Positions 1-9,092 of a stretch of 64,000 bases of DNA are shown here, piece by piece. The first letter of the stretch is position 1. Each line of letters begins with the position of its first letter. The position numbers and the translations under genes were made by a program. The DNA is from Microbulbifer sp. HZ11 (GTDB lineage Bacteria > Pseudomonadota > Gammaproteobacteria > Pseudomonadales > Cellvibrionaceae): the NCBI RefSeq assembly GCF_000708675.1, contig NZ_JELR01000002.1, positions 1,628,228-1,692,227 of the forward strand. The letters are read 5' to 3'. Below the pieces are notes generated by a model. That model worked only from the letters and a program-made list of their open reading frames with translations. It did not search any database and was not told the DNA's origin.

Positions 1-2
1 CC

Positions 3-941
3 CGTGGCAGTGCGATGCCGGTACCGGCAACCGGTGGCTGGCAGCAGTGGGTGACGCAGAGTCTGGATCTGGGGCAGCTGACCCAGGGGCAGCACACCCT
101 GCGCTTGCAGATTCAGGCGGGCAATTTCAATATCAATTGGCTTGAACTGCGTCCGCTGACCGATACCGGAAGTGGGGAAATGATTGGTCGTTTCGATACC
201 GGAAAAGATCTGTTTCTGGCGAATTTCGACAGCAAACCGGACCCGGATGACATCCACGCAGTGGCCGCAGTCGCTACCGTATTGAAGGATGCGCGTTTCA
301 GCAATGTGAATTATTTTGCCGTGGCCGGTGCCTATGGGGATCAAGGTGGCGATTTTATCGAGGCGGATTATTTATTCGATCTCGCATTCGGCGCCAATGG
401 CTGGACCAACGCGCACGTAAATTACAACGGCGCACTCGACACGGTATTCAATAAAGTGAAGTCCGCGCTCAACGCCGGTGGCGACATCTGGATCGCGGAA
501 GCGGGGCAGTCGGACTTCAGTGCGGATCTGGTGCGTCGGGTGAAGGCGCAGTTGCCCTCGGTCAATACCAATGGTCGAATCCATATCATCCAGCACAGTA
601 ACTGGAACCAGGACCATACCACTCCTAATGATCTGAGCTACGTGCGCAGCCACACCGATTACCAGAAAATTAGCGATGGAAACTCGGCAGGGAATGGTAC
701 TCCCGGGTTCAATAACAAGAATACCAGCCACTGGAATCGTGTGCTCAATCACAGCGAGGTTGGCGTTCTCTGGACAGAAGCCAAGCGCGTTGCCGATCAC
801 AGCATCGACAACCATGTAGGGTGGAAAAATCCATCCATCGCGGCAGGAGGAATGGACTTTTCCGACACGGTGGAAACCACCTGGATCTTCGGATTCAACT
901 CGGTAGGGAATATCGGCGGTTTCTTTGACGAGTTTTTATAA
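3..941 (+). CDS. Secreted carbohydrate-binding protein, C-terminal part (5' truncated by window edge)
   Basis: The reading frame is open to the window edge, so the true start lies upstream; the first in-frame ATG at 15 is probably internal. The first ~50 residues (ending NFNINWLELRPL) look like the last strands of a CBM6-type carbohydrate-binding module. The next ~255 residues start with an Asp-rich stretch, DSKPDPDDIHAVAA, which resembles the N-terminal Asp cluster of nucleoside-hydrolase-fold and DUF1593-like proteins. It is then rich in Asn, Trp and Gly, as exported enzymes often are. The fusion suggests an extracellular polysaccharide-related protein; the reaction is unknown. A hairpin follows directly. 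Confidence 0.6.
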   Translation, partial: RGSAMPVPATGGWQQWVTQSLDLGQLTQGQHTLRLQIQAGNFNINWLELRPLTDTGSGEMIGRFDTGKDLFLANFDSKPDPDDIHAVAAVATVLKDARFSNVNYFAVAGAYGDQGGDFIEADYLFDLAFGANGWTNAHVNYNGALDTVFNKVKSALNAGGDIWIAEAGQSDFSADLVRRVKAQLPSVNTNGRIHIIQHSNWNQDHTTPNDLSYVRSHTDYQKISDGNSAGNGTPGFNNKNTSHWNRVLNHSEVGVLWTEAKRVADHSIDNHVGWKNPSIAAGGMDFSDTVETTWIFGFNSVGNIGGFFDEFL

Positions 942-950
942 ATAGCGTGG

Positions 951-972
951 CGGGCCGGTGTAGATCGGCCCG
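951..972 (+). terminator. Hairpin after the CBM6-type gene
   Basis: CGGGCCG (951-957) pairs perfectly with CGGCCCG (966-972) across an 8-nt loop, 10 bases after the stop codon. The T-tract is poor (TCAAATTT), so termination may be weak. Confidence 0.45.
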
Positions 973-1600
973 TCAAATTTCCGCTGCAGGGCTGCATATC
1001 GCCCCTCATTCCTTCTACCCTTTGCCTTCTCCGTTACTTCTATTCAGCCCCGCGGGGTGTGGGACACCCGTGTCCATCGCCTGCGCAGCAGTGTGCGGAT
1101 TGTGCGGCAAGGGGAATAGAGCTGTTGGAAATATGTACAGCTGCAATCCCTATCCGCGAACGTCCCAGTGTGGACCGGCGTGAGGGCGAGCAAAAATCGT
1201 TCAAAAAACGTGAAATTCTGTGAAAAGCAGCAATTTTCACAGCCATGCCGTGCATTTTTCACGTCTCGGGTGATAACCTCGTCACAAAGCTGCCTGTTGA
1301 TTCGTGTGAGTGCGGTGTTGAAGTCCGCGAATTGGCCATCTTGCTTCAATACAACAATCGACAACAACGCTTACACCTGACAGAGCAATGGCACCGTACT
1401 CTCCCGCCGCGATTCGCGCTACTCATCCGCCAGGCGCCAGCCGTCTCCCTTCCCGGAAGTCACGAATCTGCCCGCTCAAATCTTATGCCACCTGCAGACA
1501 GGTCCCTGTGCTTTGGGGGCGAGTGGGTTATGCGGGGCGCGCAAGTCCAGGGTGTAGGTCTTCGAAAATTAATCAAAACAACAGTCTATGGGGGTGAATT
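973..1600. other. Intergenic region without a recognised gene
   Basis: About 630 bases between the CBM6-type gene and the kinase. Short open frames here overlap one another and match nothing I know. The kinase promoter must lie in this stretch but I cannot place it. The only clear element is the purine-rich ribosome site just before 1601. Confidence 0.5.
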
Positions 1601-4549
1601 TTGAACCGGGGTGAACTACTGGAAAAGCTGGGGCTGGAGTCTTCCGCGAGTAATGCGGAGATCGAGGCTGCGGTATCGGCAAAGTCCGAGGCGTTGAACC
1701 AGGCTATGGATGCGGCGCCTACGGAAGTTCTACGCAACAAGTATCAGCAGCAGCTGGATGGTCTCACCCGTGCCCTGGCGTCATTGCAGGATGAGCCGGC
1801 AGCCGTTGCGAAACCCTCCTTCTCGCAGACCAAGTTCGCCGACTTGCCACGCTCTGCGACCCAGTTTGATGATGGCGCCAATTCCGGTATTCAGCTGGAG
1901 CGTGGCCTGCTGCTCGCCGATCGCTACACCATTGAGGAGCGAATTGGCGAAGGTGGCATGGGCGCCGTGTTCCGCGCCCATGACAAGAACCGCGATCAGG
2001 ACATTGCCATCAAGGTGTTGCTGCCGAGTCTGTTGAACAGTCCGGCGGCCAAAGAGCGCTTTATGGATGAGGCGCGCATATCCAGCACCCTGAGCCACCC
2101 GAATATCGTCAACGTGTACGACGTACAGAATGACGGTGACCTGTTCTTTATCACCATGGAATTGCTTGAAGGGCAAAACCTGCGTGACTACATGGAGAAC
2201 CTCGAACTTACCAAGCAGCAGATGAGCCCGCAGGAGGCCATCGAATTTGCCGATGAGATCTGTGAAGGTCTGCTGCATGCGCACGAACATACGGTGCACC
2301 GGGATATCAAGCCGGAAAATATATGGATTACCGGGGAAGGCAAGGTCAAGCTGATGGACTTCGGTATCGCCCGGGTAATGAGTTCCAGCCAGATGACCAA
2401 GACCGGCGCGGCCATGGGTACCGCCTATTATATGGCTCCTGAACAGCTCAAGGGGCGCATGGATATCGATGGCCGTGCGGACCAGTACGCACTGGGGGTG
2501 ATGCTCTATGAAATGCTCAGTGGCCAGATTCCCGCAGGTCGCGTGGAAAGTCTGCACAAGGTCAACAAGCAGGTGGGTAAACACCTGTCGGCGGTGGTTG
2601 ACAAAATGCTGGCAGGCAACCCTGATGACCGCTATGCAACAATGGTGGAAGTGAAAGCAGCGCTAACCCAAAAGCCAAAATTCACTTTGCCTTCGATCGC
2701 AGTGCCCGGCGCGGGAAAATTTGCCGTGGCTGCTGCGCTGCTCGCGGTGATCGGTATCGGTGCCCTTGCGGGAACCGGAAATCTTAAAAAAGCCTGGGAT
2801 ATGGTGCGCCCCTATTCTCAGGAGGAAATACTCGCATTCAAATCTGAACAGGCCAGTGCACAGGGAAAAATCAAGGCGTTGGTGAACCGTCTCGACGGTG
2901 CGCGTGAATCTGTACGCGATCAGGAGCGCGACCTCAAATTTGAAATTCGTCAGCTGGAAAATGACATCAATCGCGCTGGTAGAAGTGAACGCAAGGCTCT
3001 GGAACAAAAGCTTGAACAGAGTGTGTTACAGCAACGCTTGCTTGAAGCGCAGGAAGAGCTGCTGACCAACTACATTATTGATAGTAACAAGCGCGGGGAA
3101 CTGGATGGCCTCATGGCTCTTGGTGAAGAGCTGATGCGCGCGAAAAAATATGAAAAATCGATCGGCGCCTATCAACAGGCTGTTGCGGGTTATGAAAACC
3201 TGCTGGCCCAAGCGGAGGCAACCGAAGGCGTCGCCGAGTACAAGTATGCCAGTCAGCGTGAGAAATCTACCTGGGAAAAAACCGCACCGGAATACGGTAT
3301 TGAAACCATTCCATTTGTGGACGCGTTGCAGGTAGAGCTGACCGCTGCCTATGAACACCTGCAGAATGTCGAGTTTGCGCAAGCCGCACCGATTTTGGAA
3401 AGAGTCGCGGTTGGCTACGTCCAGGCTACCGAAGCGATCGTCAGCGGTAGCGACTTTAAAGCGTCCTCGACCGAAGCAAAACAGAGTTGGGAGGCTTATG
3501 CCGCCGACCGCGGTTTGCAGAGTCACTTTACCGGTGAATATGCGTCGGCATTTGATACCGCAGAGGCGCAGTGGGATCAAGGTGACCTGGTACCCGCCAG
3601 CGCCACTTACAAGACGCTGTACGACGCCTACACCGAGCTGGAATCCGCTGCGCGTAATGCCGGTGCCCTGAAACTGAAAGCCAGCCGGGCCAAAGGGGCC
3701 TGGGATACGTACCGCACGCGTAACAAGATGATGATCAGCCTCACCGATCAGTACGCTAGCGAATACGCGAAGGCGGAAAGCGATTTCAAAAACGGCGAAG
3801 TTGTTGACGCGGCAAAACTGTTTTCCGAGCTCGAAAAGAAATACGTAAAACTGATGGCCGCGGCGCGCAAGGTCAACGCAAATCTAGGCTCTGCGAGCAA
3901 CAACAAGTCCGTCTGGGAAAGCCATGTAAAAAACAATTATGCCAAAGCCAATCGTGCGGAAGCAGCATCCAGGCTGTACACAGAGGGTGTTAACATGCGC
4001 AAGGCGGGAAGCTGGACCGACGCTGCAGACAAGCTCGGGCAGGCATCCAGCGCGTATGCCAAGCTCAATAGTGCGGTGGACAAGCATCGCAAGGTATTCA
4101 AGGAATCTTACAGTGCATGGGAGAGTAAGCTCAGCAGCACCCGCAGTAATATCAGCAGCCTGGAAAGAAAGATCAACGGTCTCTCCAGTGATATCTACGA
4201 TTACCGTTCCGACGCCAACGCCAGTTGCTCGCGTAGTGGCTGGTCGGCCTTTGCTGATGGCCTCAACTCCGCAAGCTGTGAGATGGGTTGTAATAAGCAG
4301 GTGTGGAACGGCACCTATTACGAAACCCGCACAGACAATTATTGCGTCAGTAGTTGTCGCAACCAGGCGGCAGCAAAACAGCGTCAAGTTGAGCGCGAAT
4401 ACGAGCAGTGCCAGTCATCGGTGGCCAGTGCATCCCGCCGGCTGCGTCGTGCTGAGAGTGATATCAGCAGCAAGCGTCGGGAGTTATCCAGCGAGAAATC
4501 TACACTGAGCCGTCTGCAGAAAGAGAAGCCGGTTTTCTCGCCCTATTGA
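1601..4549 (+). CDS. Transmembrane Ser/Thr protein kinase with long coiled-coil extracytoplasmic region
   Basis: 982 aa. The TTG start follows a GGGGGTG ribosome site; no in-frame ATG competes. Residues 1-63 form a helical J-domain-like segment. Residues about 109-356 are a complete PknB-type kinase: glycine loop GEGGMG (116-121), Lys138, catalytic loop HRDIKPEN (233-240), DFG (253-255) and APEQ (279-282). One membrane helix lies at about 373-392. The remaining ~590 residues are coiled-coil, with several ~75-residue repeats around Trp-containing KSxWE-like motifs. Near the C-terminus there is a Cys-rich patch (CSRSGW, CEMGC, CVSSC), then more coiled coil. The outer part may sense an envelope signal. 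It stands alone and no substrate is visible. Confidence 0.85.
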   Translation: MNRGELLEKLGLESSASNAEIEAAVSAKSEALNQAMDAAPTEVLRNKYQQQLDGLTRALASLQDEPAAVAKPSFSQTKFADLPRSATQFDDGANSGIQLERGLLLADRYTIEERIGEGGMGAVFRAHDKNRDQDIAIKVLLPSLLNSPAAKERFMDEARISSTLSHPNIVNVYDVQNDGDLFFITMELLEGQNLRDYMENLELTKQQMSPQEAIEFADEICEGLLHAHEHTVHRDIKPENIWITGEGKVKLMDFGIARVMSSSQMTKTGAAMGTAYYMAPEQLKGRMDIDGRADQYALGVMLYEMLSGQIPAGRVESLHKVNKQVGKHLSAVVDKMLAGNPDDRYATMVEVKAALTQKPKFTLPSIAVPGAGKFAVAAALLAVIGIGALAGTGNLKKAWDMVRPYSQEEILAFKSEQASAQGKIKALVNRLDGARESVRDQERDLKFEIRQLENDINRAGRSERKALEQKLEQSVLQQRLLEAQEELLTNYIIDSNKRGELDGLMALGEELMRAKKYEKSIGAYQQAVAGYENLLAQAEATEGVAEYKYASQREKSTWEKTAPEYGIETIPFVDALQVELTAAYEHLQNVEFAQAAPILERVAVGYVQATEAIVSGSDFKASSTEAKQSWEAYAADRGLQSHFTGEYASAFDTAEAQWDQGDLVPASATYKTLYDAYTELESAARNAGALKLKASRAKGAWDTYRTRNKMMISLTDQYASEYAKAESDFKNGEVVDAAKLFSELEKKYVKLMAAARKVNANLGSASNNKSVWESHVKNNYAKANRAEAASRLYTEGVNMRKAGSWTDAADKLGQASSAYAKLNSAVDKHRKVFKESYSAWESKLSSTRSNISSLERKINGLSSDIYDYRSDANASCSRSGWSAFADGLNSASCEMGCNKQVWNGTYYETRTDNYCVSSCRNQAAAKQRQVEREYEQCQSSVASASRRLRRAESDISSKRRELSSEKSTLSRLQKEKPVFSPY

Positions 4550-4581
4550 AGACTTTACCCGGTGTGTGCCATCGCAGTAAC

Positions 4582-4615
4582 CCAGGGGGGCTCGGAGTAG
4601 TCCGAGCCCCCCTGG
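4582..4615. terminator. Bidirectional terminator between kinase and thiI
   Basis: A perfect 15-bp stem (4582-4596 with 4601-4615) with loop GTAG lies between the convergent kinase and thiI genes, 33 and 9 bases from their stops. It is very GC-rich; T-tracts on either side are modest. Confidence 0.8.
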
Positions 4616-4623
4616 TTGTCCGG

Positions 4624-6090
4624 CTAGCCCTTTTTGTTCTCGGGCCGATAAACCCCCACATTCCGATACCCTTCATCCAGCAGATGCGACGCATGTAACT
4701 GGCTCATCACCCCACGCGCGCAATACAGCAGGTACTGCTTCTCTTTATCCAGCTTCTGGAAGGCGGTGCTGAGGCGGTAGAAGGGAATGGTTTCCACTTC
4801 TGCATTGTCCAGCTCCAGCGGGTTCACTTCTTCTTCCGTGGGGTGGCGGATATCGATGATGATGGCATCGCCCGGCTCGCTGAATATATCCACCGGTGGT
4901 GCGTCTTCACCCAGGTCGTCCATCACCTGATCGATATTCTGCATCACCCGGTTGCCCACGGCGCGATCGAGAACGGTGAAGTCGAAGCGGGTTTCCTCGT
5001 GCTCCAACTTTTCCATTTTTGCACGGGTGGTGGGTTTTACCGAGATCACGCCGCAGTATTCCGGCATATTCGCGGCGAACTCCTCGGTACCGATTTCTCG
5101 CGCGGTACGGATGATGTCGGTTTTATCCGAGGTGATCAGCGGGCGCAGTACCAGGGTATCGGTGACGCTGTCGATCACCGACAGATTTTTCAGGGTCTGG
5201 CTGGAAACCTGGGCGATGGCTTCACCGGTCACCAGTGCGTCCACTTCCAGCTCTTTGGCAATGATGGAACCGGCACGCAGCATCATGCGCTTGAGGGTGA
5301 CGCCCATATAGGAGTCGTCCACCTTTTCCAGAATCTCCGCGACCACCTCATCGAATGGTACGGTGACAAAACGCACCCGGTGGGAGGAGCCGTATTTGTC
5401 CCACAGGTAGAAGGCGACTTCCTTTACCCCCAGCTCGTGCTGGCGTCCGCCCAGGTTAAAGAACAGGAAGTGGGTGCGGATGCCGCGCTTGATGGTGAGA
5501 TAGCTCGCCACGGTGGAATCGAAGCCGCCGGACACCAGGGAGATGACCGGGTCCTGGGTGCCGAGCGGGAAGCCGCCGAGGCCCTGGTGTAGTTCCTCGA
5601 TAACATTCAGTTTGTCGTGGCGGATTTCCAGTTTGACGGTGATATCCGGGTTCTTGAGCTTTACCCCGGCGGCGTCGGTGTTCTGGTTGAGGCCGCCGCC
5701 CACGTACTGCTCTACGTCGAGGGATTGAAAGTCGTGCTTGCCGGTACGCTTTACCCGTACACAGAAGGTCTTACCCGCGAGCTGTGGGCCCCAGATGGCC
5801 AGTGTTTTCTGGTAGATATCATCCAGGTCGCCCAGCGGGAACTGCTGCACCCGGGCGAAATTGGCAATGCCCGGGGTGTGCGCCAGTACCTCCTCTATAC
5901 GCTCGGAAAGGTGGGATACTGCATCCGGTGCGACCACATCGATTTTTTCCCAATCCTTGCGCACCTGGATGCGATCATCCAGCTGGCGCATGAGCTTGCG
6001 CAGGTTGTCGGCGAGCTGACGTGACATGCGCTTGCGCACGGGATTGCTCTTGATAGTGATCTCTGGAAAAAATTTGACGACGAAGTGCAT
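4624..6090 (-). CDS. thiI: tRNA 4-thiouridine synthase / thiazole sulfur carrier ThiI
   Basis: ThiI makes s4U8 in tRNA and, through its C-terminal rhodanese domain, supplies sulfur for thiamine thiazole. The ATG at 6090 gives MHFVVKFFPEITIKS, matching the family N-terminus, and 488 aa, close to the usual ~482. The open frame runs farther upstream but that extension is not family-like. A ferredoxin-like/THUMP region is followed by the PP-loop SGGFDS (187-192) and the MPEYCGV segment with its disulfide Cys. The rhodanese domain carries the persulfide Cys in YLLYCARGVMS near the end. No strong ribosome site precedes the start. It is transcribed away from glnA. Confidence 0.95.
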   Translation of the reverse strand: MHFVVKFFPEITIKSNPVRKRMSRQLADNLRKLMRQLDDRIQVRKDWEKIDVVAPDAVSHLSERIEEVLAHTPGIANFARVQQFPLGDLDDIYQKTLAIWGPQLAGKTFCVRVKRTGKHDFQSLDVEQYVGGGLNQNTDAAGVKLKNPDITVKLEIRHDKLNVIEELHQGLGGFPLGTQDPVISLVSGGFDSTVASYLTIKRGIRTHFLFFNLGGRQHELGVKEVAFYLWDKYGSSHRVRFVTVPFDEVVAEILEKVDDSYMGVTLKRMMLRAGSIIAKELEVDALVTGEAIAQVSSQTLKNLSVIDSVTDTLVLRPLITSDKTDIIRTAREIGTEEFAANMPEYCGVISVKPTTRAKMEKLEHEETRFDFTVLDRAVGNRVMQNIDQVMDDLGEDAPPVDIFSEPGDAIIIDIRHPTEEEVNPLELDNAEVETIPFYRLSTAFQKLDKEKQYLLYCARGVMSQLHASHLLDEGYRNVGVYRPENKKG

Positions 6091-6195
6091 AGGAGATGTG
6101 CCGGAACCGCGGTTGAATTTTAGGCCGGGAGCCCGGTTACTGGCTTCCCGGAAAAGGTGGCGAATTATAAACTCGCTATCGGGAATTTGCTTGCG

Positions 6196-6210
6196 GCACC
6201 ATGTTGGTGC
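6196..6210. promoter_or_regulatory. NtrC-binding site, perfect dyad, upstream of glnA
   Basis: GCACCATGTTGGTGC fits the NtrC consensus GCACC-N5-GGTGC exactly. It lies about 220 bases before the predicted glnA sigma-54 start site and also about 106 bases before thiI on the other strand. Enhancer-type NtrC sites act over such distances. Confidence 0.8.
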
Positions 6211-6330
6211 TCGGCGTGACTTCTCGGCCCCAAAATAGTGCAAATAGAGGTTTGAGAGCACCATTGTTGGGACTATTGTGACCTGACAGGGAGTGCTGGC
6301 GCTTAAAAGGCCTTGCGGATTGGTTGATTT

Positions 6331-6345
6331 GCACCCGATTGCTCC
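6331..6345. promoter_or_regulatory. Degenerate NtrC-like site upstream of glnA
   Basis: GCACCCGATTGCTCC keeps one full half-site (GCACC) and three of five positions of the other. It is centred about 89 bases before the predicted start site, a usual place for a low-affinity NtrC site. Confidence 0.4.
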
Positions 6346-6400
6346 CACAGGTAGCCATTTCTTACGACCCGAATCACTTTGTTACCGGTTTGCCCCAATT

Positions 6401-6416
6401 TGGCACACTCTTTGCT
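6401..6416 (+). promoter_or_regulatory. Sigma-54 promoter of glnA
   Basis: TGGCACACTCTTTGCT matches the -24/-12 consensus TGGCAC-N5-TTGCW, with GG at 6402-6403 and GC at 6414-6415, exactly 12 apart. The start site should be near 6427, 55 bases before the ATG. With the NtrC boxes upstream this makes glnA a nitrogen-limitation gene. Confidence 0.85.
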
Positions 6417-6481
6417 TTTACAGTTGCCACAAGATAAAGCGAATCGGCGCGAACATAACTTTTCATTCTTGGAGGACTGTA

Positions 6482-7885
6482 ATGTCAAAGACGCTCGACC
6501 TGATCAAAGAGAGCGAAGCCAAATGGGTAGACCTGCGCTTCACCGATACCAAAGGTAAGGAACAACACGTTTCCATTCCTGCTAAGGAAGTTGACGGCGA
6601 GTTCTTCGAAGAAGGCAAGATGTTCGATGGATCTTCCATCGCTGGCTGGAAGGGCATCAACGAATCGGACATGATCCTGATGCCGGATGACGAGACCTCC
6701 TTCCTGGATCCGTTCACCGACGAATCCACCGTGATCATTCGCTGTAACATTGTTGACCCGATCACCGGTCAGGGCTACGAGCGCGACCCGCGTTCCATCG
6801 CACTGCGCGCCGAGGAATACCTGAAGTCCACTGGTTTCGGTGACACCGCACTGTTCGGTCCGGAGCCCGAGTTCTTCGTATTCGACGACATCACCTGGGG
6901 TGCCGAAATGGGTGGCGCCTTCTACAAGATCAACTCCGAAGAAGCGGCCTGGTCTTCCGGTGCCAGCTACACCGACGGCAACATGGGTCACCGTCCGGGC
7001 GTCAAGGGCGGCTACTTCCCGGTTCCACCGGTCGACTCCCTGCACGACGTGCGTGCCGCCATGTGTTCCGCTATGGAAGCCATGGGCCTGGAGATCGAAG
7101 TGCACCACCACGAAGTGGGCACCGCTGGCCAGTGTGAGATCGGCGTTGGCGCCAACACTCTGACCAAGAAGGCTGACGAAGTTCAGATCCTTAAGTACGC
7201 GGTACACAACGTAGCGCACGCTTACGGCAAGACCGCCACCTTCATGCCCAAGCCGCTGGTAGGTGACAACGGTTCCGGTATGCACGTGCACCAGTCCTTC
7301 AGTAAGGACGGTGTCAACCAGTTCGCGGGCGACGCCTACGCTGGCCTGTCTGAAACTGCCCTGTTCTACATCGGCGGTATCATCAAGCACGCACGCGCGC
7401 TGAATGCCATCTGTAACGCGTCTACCAACTCCTACAAGCGTCTGGTTCCGGGCTTCGAAGCGCCGGTAATCCTGGCCTACTCCGCGCGTAACCGCTCTGC
7501 GTCCATCCGCATTCCGTTCGTGCCGAGCCCGAAAGGCAAGCGTATCGAGACCCGCTTCCCGGATCCCACCGCCAACCCGTACCTGGCCTTCGCTGCACTG
7601 CTGATGGCTGGCCTCGACGGCGTGAAGAACAAGATCCACCCTGGCGACGCTGCAGACAAAGACCTGTACGACCTGCCGGCGGAAGAGCTGGCCGAGTACC
7701 CGACCGTTGCCTCCAGCCTGGAGCAGGCCCTGGATGCACTGGATCAGGACCGCGCCTTCCTGACCGAAGGTGGCGTATTCACCGACGACGCCATTGACGC
7801 TTATATCGAGCTGAAGAAAGAAGAAGTACAGCGCCTGAACATGACCACTCACCCGGTTGAGTTCGACCTTTACTACTCTTGCTAA
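6482..7885 (+). CDS. glnA: Glutamine synthetase type I
   Basis: Cytoplasmic dodecameric enzyme joining ammonia to glutamate with ATP. The ATG at 6482 has GGAGG 6 bases upstream and gives [15 protein letters not shown], 467 aa, the usual GSI-beta length. The Mg/glutamate loop and [10 protein letters not shown] (263-272) are present. So is the ATP-site segment ending SIRIPF. The adenylylation site DLYDLPAEE has its Tyr at 396, so GlnE control is expected. A sigma-54 promoter and NtrC boxes precede it, a terminator follows, and ntrBC lies downstream as in many gammaproteobacteria. Confidence 0.98.
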   Translation: MSKTLDLIKESEAKWVDLRFTDTKGKEQHVSIPAKEVDGEFFEEGKMFDGSSIAGWKGINESDMILMPDDETSFLDPFTDESTVIIRCNIVDPITGQGYERDPRSIALRAEEYLKSTGFGDTALFGPEPEFFVFDDITWGAEMGGAFYKINSEEAAWSSGASYTDGNMGHRPGVKGGYFPVPPVDSLHDVRAAMCSAMEAMGLEIEVHHHEVGTAGQCEIGVGANTLTKKADEVQILKYAVHNVAHAYGKTATFMPKPLVGDNGSGMHVHQSFSKDGVNQFAGDAYAGLSETALFYIGGIIKHARALNAICNASTNSYKRLVPGFEAPVILAYSARNRSASIRIPFVPSPKGKRIETRFPDPTANPYLAFAALLMAGLDGVKNKIHPGDAADKDLYDLPAEELAEYPTVASSLEQALDALDQDRAFLTEGGVFTDDAIDAYIELKKEEVQRLNMTTHPVEFDLYYSC

Positions 7886-7974
7886 TGTAAGTCCTGCCAA
7901 TTAGCAGGTATCATCTCTGCGCCCCCGCCGGCCCTTTATGGAAGGGTCGATGAGAAGGTGCAAAGATGACGAGA

Positions 7975-8005
7975 AAGCCCACATCGCAAGGTGTGGGCTT
8001 TTTTT
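7975..8005 (+). terminator. Rho-independent terminator of glnA
   Basis: AAGCCCACA (7975-7983) pairs with TGTGGGCTT (7992-8000), and a run of seven T ends at 8005. It lies 90 bases after the glnA stop and separates glnA from the DUF4124-ntrBC genes. Confidence 0.9.
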
Positions 8006-8115
8006 ATGTGTTGAAATCGGTGGTTTGTGGCTGGAGTATTTATGCGGTTATACCGTTCGCGAGTACACTAGCCTTTAGAGAACGGAATGTTGCAAAGAAG
8101 ATTGCGGGAGCGCCC

Positions 8116-8793
8116 ATGATCAGATCCACCGTGCAGTTGTCCATATTCTGGTTTGCGTTACTGGCGATGCCGGCATCGGCCCAGGAACACAGTGACGACA
8201 AATCCGCCGCCCAGGGACAATCCTCCGGTGGCACCGTGTATAAGATCGTCGGCCCCGATGGTCGCGTGACCTTCAGTGACAACCCACCCGCCGGAGAAAA
8301 GGCCGAGAAGGTGGAAATCGGGCCGATCAACGTCCAGCCCCTTGCCCCCAAGGGCGCGCTGCCTACGCGCAAACTGTCGCCTGGCAGCGAAGAGACGCGC
8401 GCCGAGCAGGGCCCGGTGAAATTTGCCATCGTGAGCCCGGCTAACGATGCCACCATTCCCCCGGGGCAGCGCTTTATCGTGCTGGAGGTGGCCATGAGCC
8501 CGGTGCCGCGAGACGGTTATCAGTTTTTTGCGGTAATCGATGGTCAGCGTTGGTCCGGCAGTTCCTCTGGCACCAGTCTGGATATATCCGCGCTGGAGCG
8601 CGGTACTCACACCATACGGGCGGTACTGCTTGGGGCGGACGGACAGCCACTGGCGCAATCCCAGACTATCCAGGTACACGTGAAGCGCCCGGGCGGTCAG
8701 GTACCCGATTTCCCTGCCGAGCAGGCACCACAAATGCCGCAGATGCCCCAGGCTCCCGGTGTGGCCAAACCGGTCAAACCTCAACCACGCTGA
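8116..8793 (+). CDS. DUF4124 domain exported protein
   Basis: 225 aa. The ATG at 8116 follows GGGAG and begins a clear signal peptide (IRSTVQLSIFWFALLAMPASAQ). Residues about 37-70 form a DUF4124 domain (YKIVGPDGRVTFSDNPP). The rest is Ig-like and then Pro/Gln/Met-rich at the C-terminus. This small envelope protein often sits between glnA and ntrB in pseudomonad-type genomes; its function is not known. A longer open frame begins upstream but has no signal peptide and no ribosome site. Confidence 0.8.
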   Translation: MIRSTVQLSIFWFALLAMPASAQEHSDDKSAAQGQSSGGTVYKIVGPDGRVTFSDNPPAGEKAEKVEIGPINVQPLAPKGALPTRKLSPGSEETRAEQGPVKFAIVSPANDATIPPGQRFIVLEVAMSPVPRDGYQFFAVIDGQRWSGSSSGTSLDISALERGTHTIRAVLLGADGQPLAQSQTIQVHVKRPGGQVPDFPAEQAPQMPQMPQAPGVAKPVKPQPR

Positions 8794-8948
8794 ATTCTGT
8801 CTATCGCAACCTGTGGTCCCACTTGCTGATAAGGCGGGGCCTCCATTCTCCGTATTTCCCCGCAGGCACGGGCTCTGCCCCGCTCTGACTCACTTCCTGG
8901 CGCCCGTGCCCCGAGATGCACGCCCGAACTGGCTATTTTTCGCTCTAT

Positions 8949-8963
8949 GCACAATAATGGTGC
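8949..8963. promoter_or_regulatory. NtrC-binding site upstream of ntrB
   Basis: GCACAATAATGGTGC differs from GCACC-N5-GGTGC at one base. Its centre lies about 102 bases before the start site predicted for the sigma-54 promoter at 9032, a typical enhancer distance. It implies that NtrC regulates its own operon. Confidence 0.65.
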
Positions 8964-9031
8964 GCATCTTGCCAGCCATCCCCGGTGGTGACCTGAAAAT
9001 CTTCCTATACGACGGATTTTTTGCGCCATTT

Positions 9032-9047
9032 TGGTTTGCTTCTTGCA
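9032..9047 (+). promoter_or_regulatory. Putative sigma-54 promoter of ntrBC
   Basis: TGGTTTGCTTCTTGCA has TGG and TTGCA with GG (9033-9034) and GC (9045-9046) 12 apart, as sigma-54 needs; the CACG part is not conserved. The start site would be near 9058, 35 bases before the ntrB ATG. Confidence 0.5.
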
Positions 9048-9092
9048 CTGCCATTAGGCGAACCGGACATGTGAATTACTTCGGAACCGCGA

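Noticed and set aside
6258-6273. Further NtrC-like site GCACCATTGTTGGGAC
   Set aside because: Only the left half fits; the right half has two of five conserved bases and the spacing is off.
6485-7900. Long 471-codon open frame antisense to glnA
   Set aside because: It mirrors the glnA codons, has no ribosome site and no family resemblance; a composition artefact of a GC-rich conserved gene.
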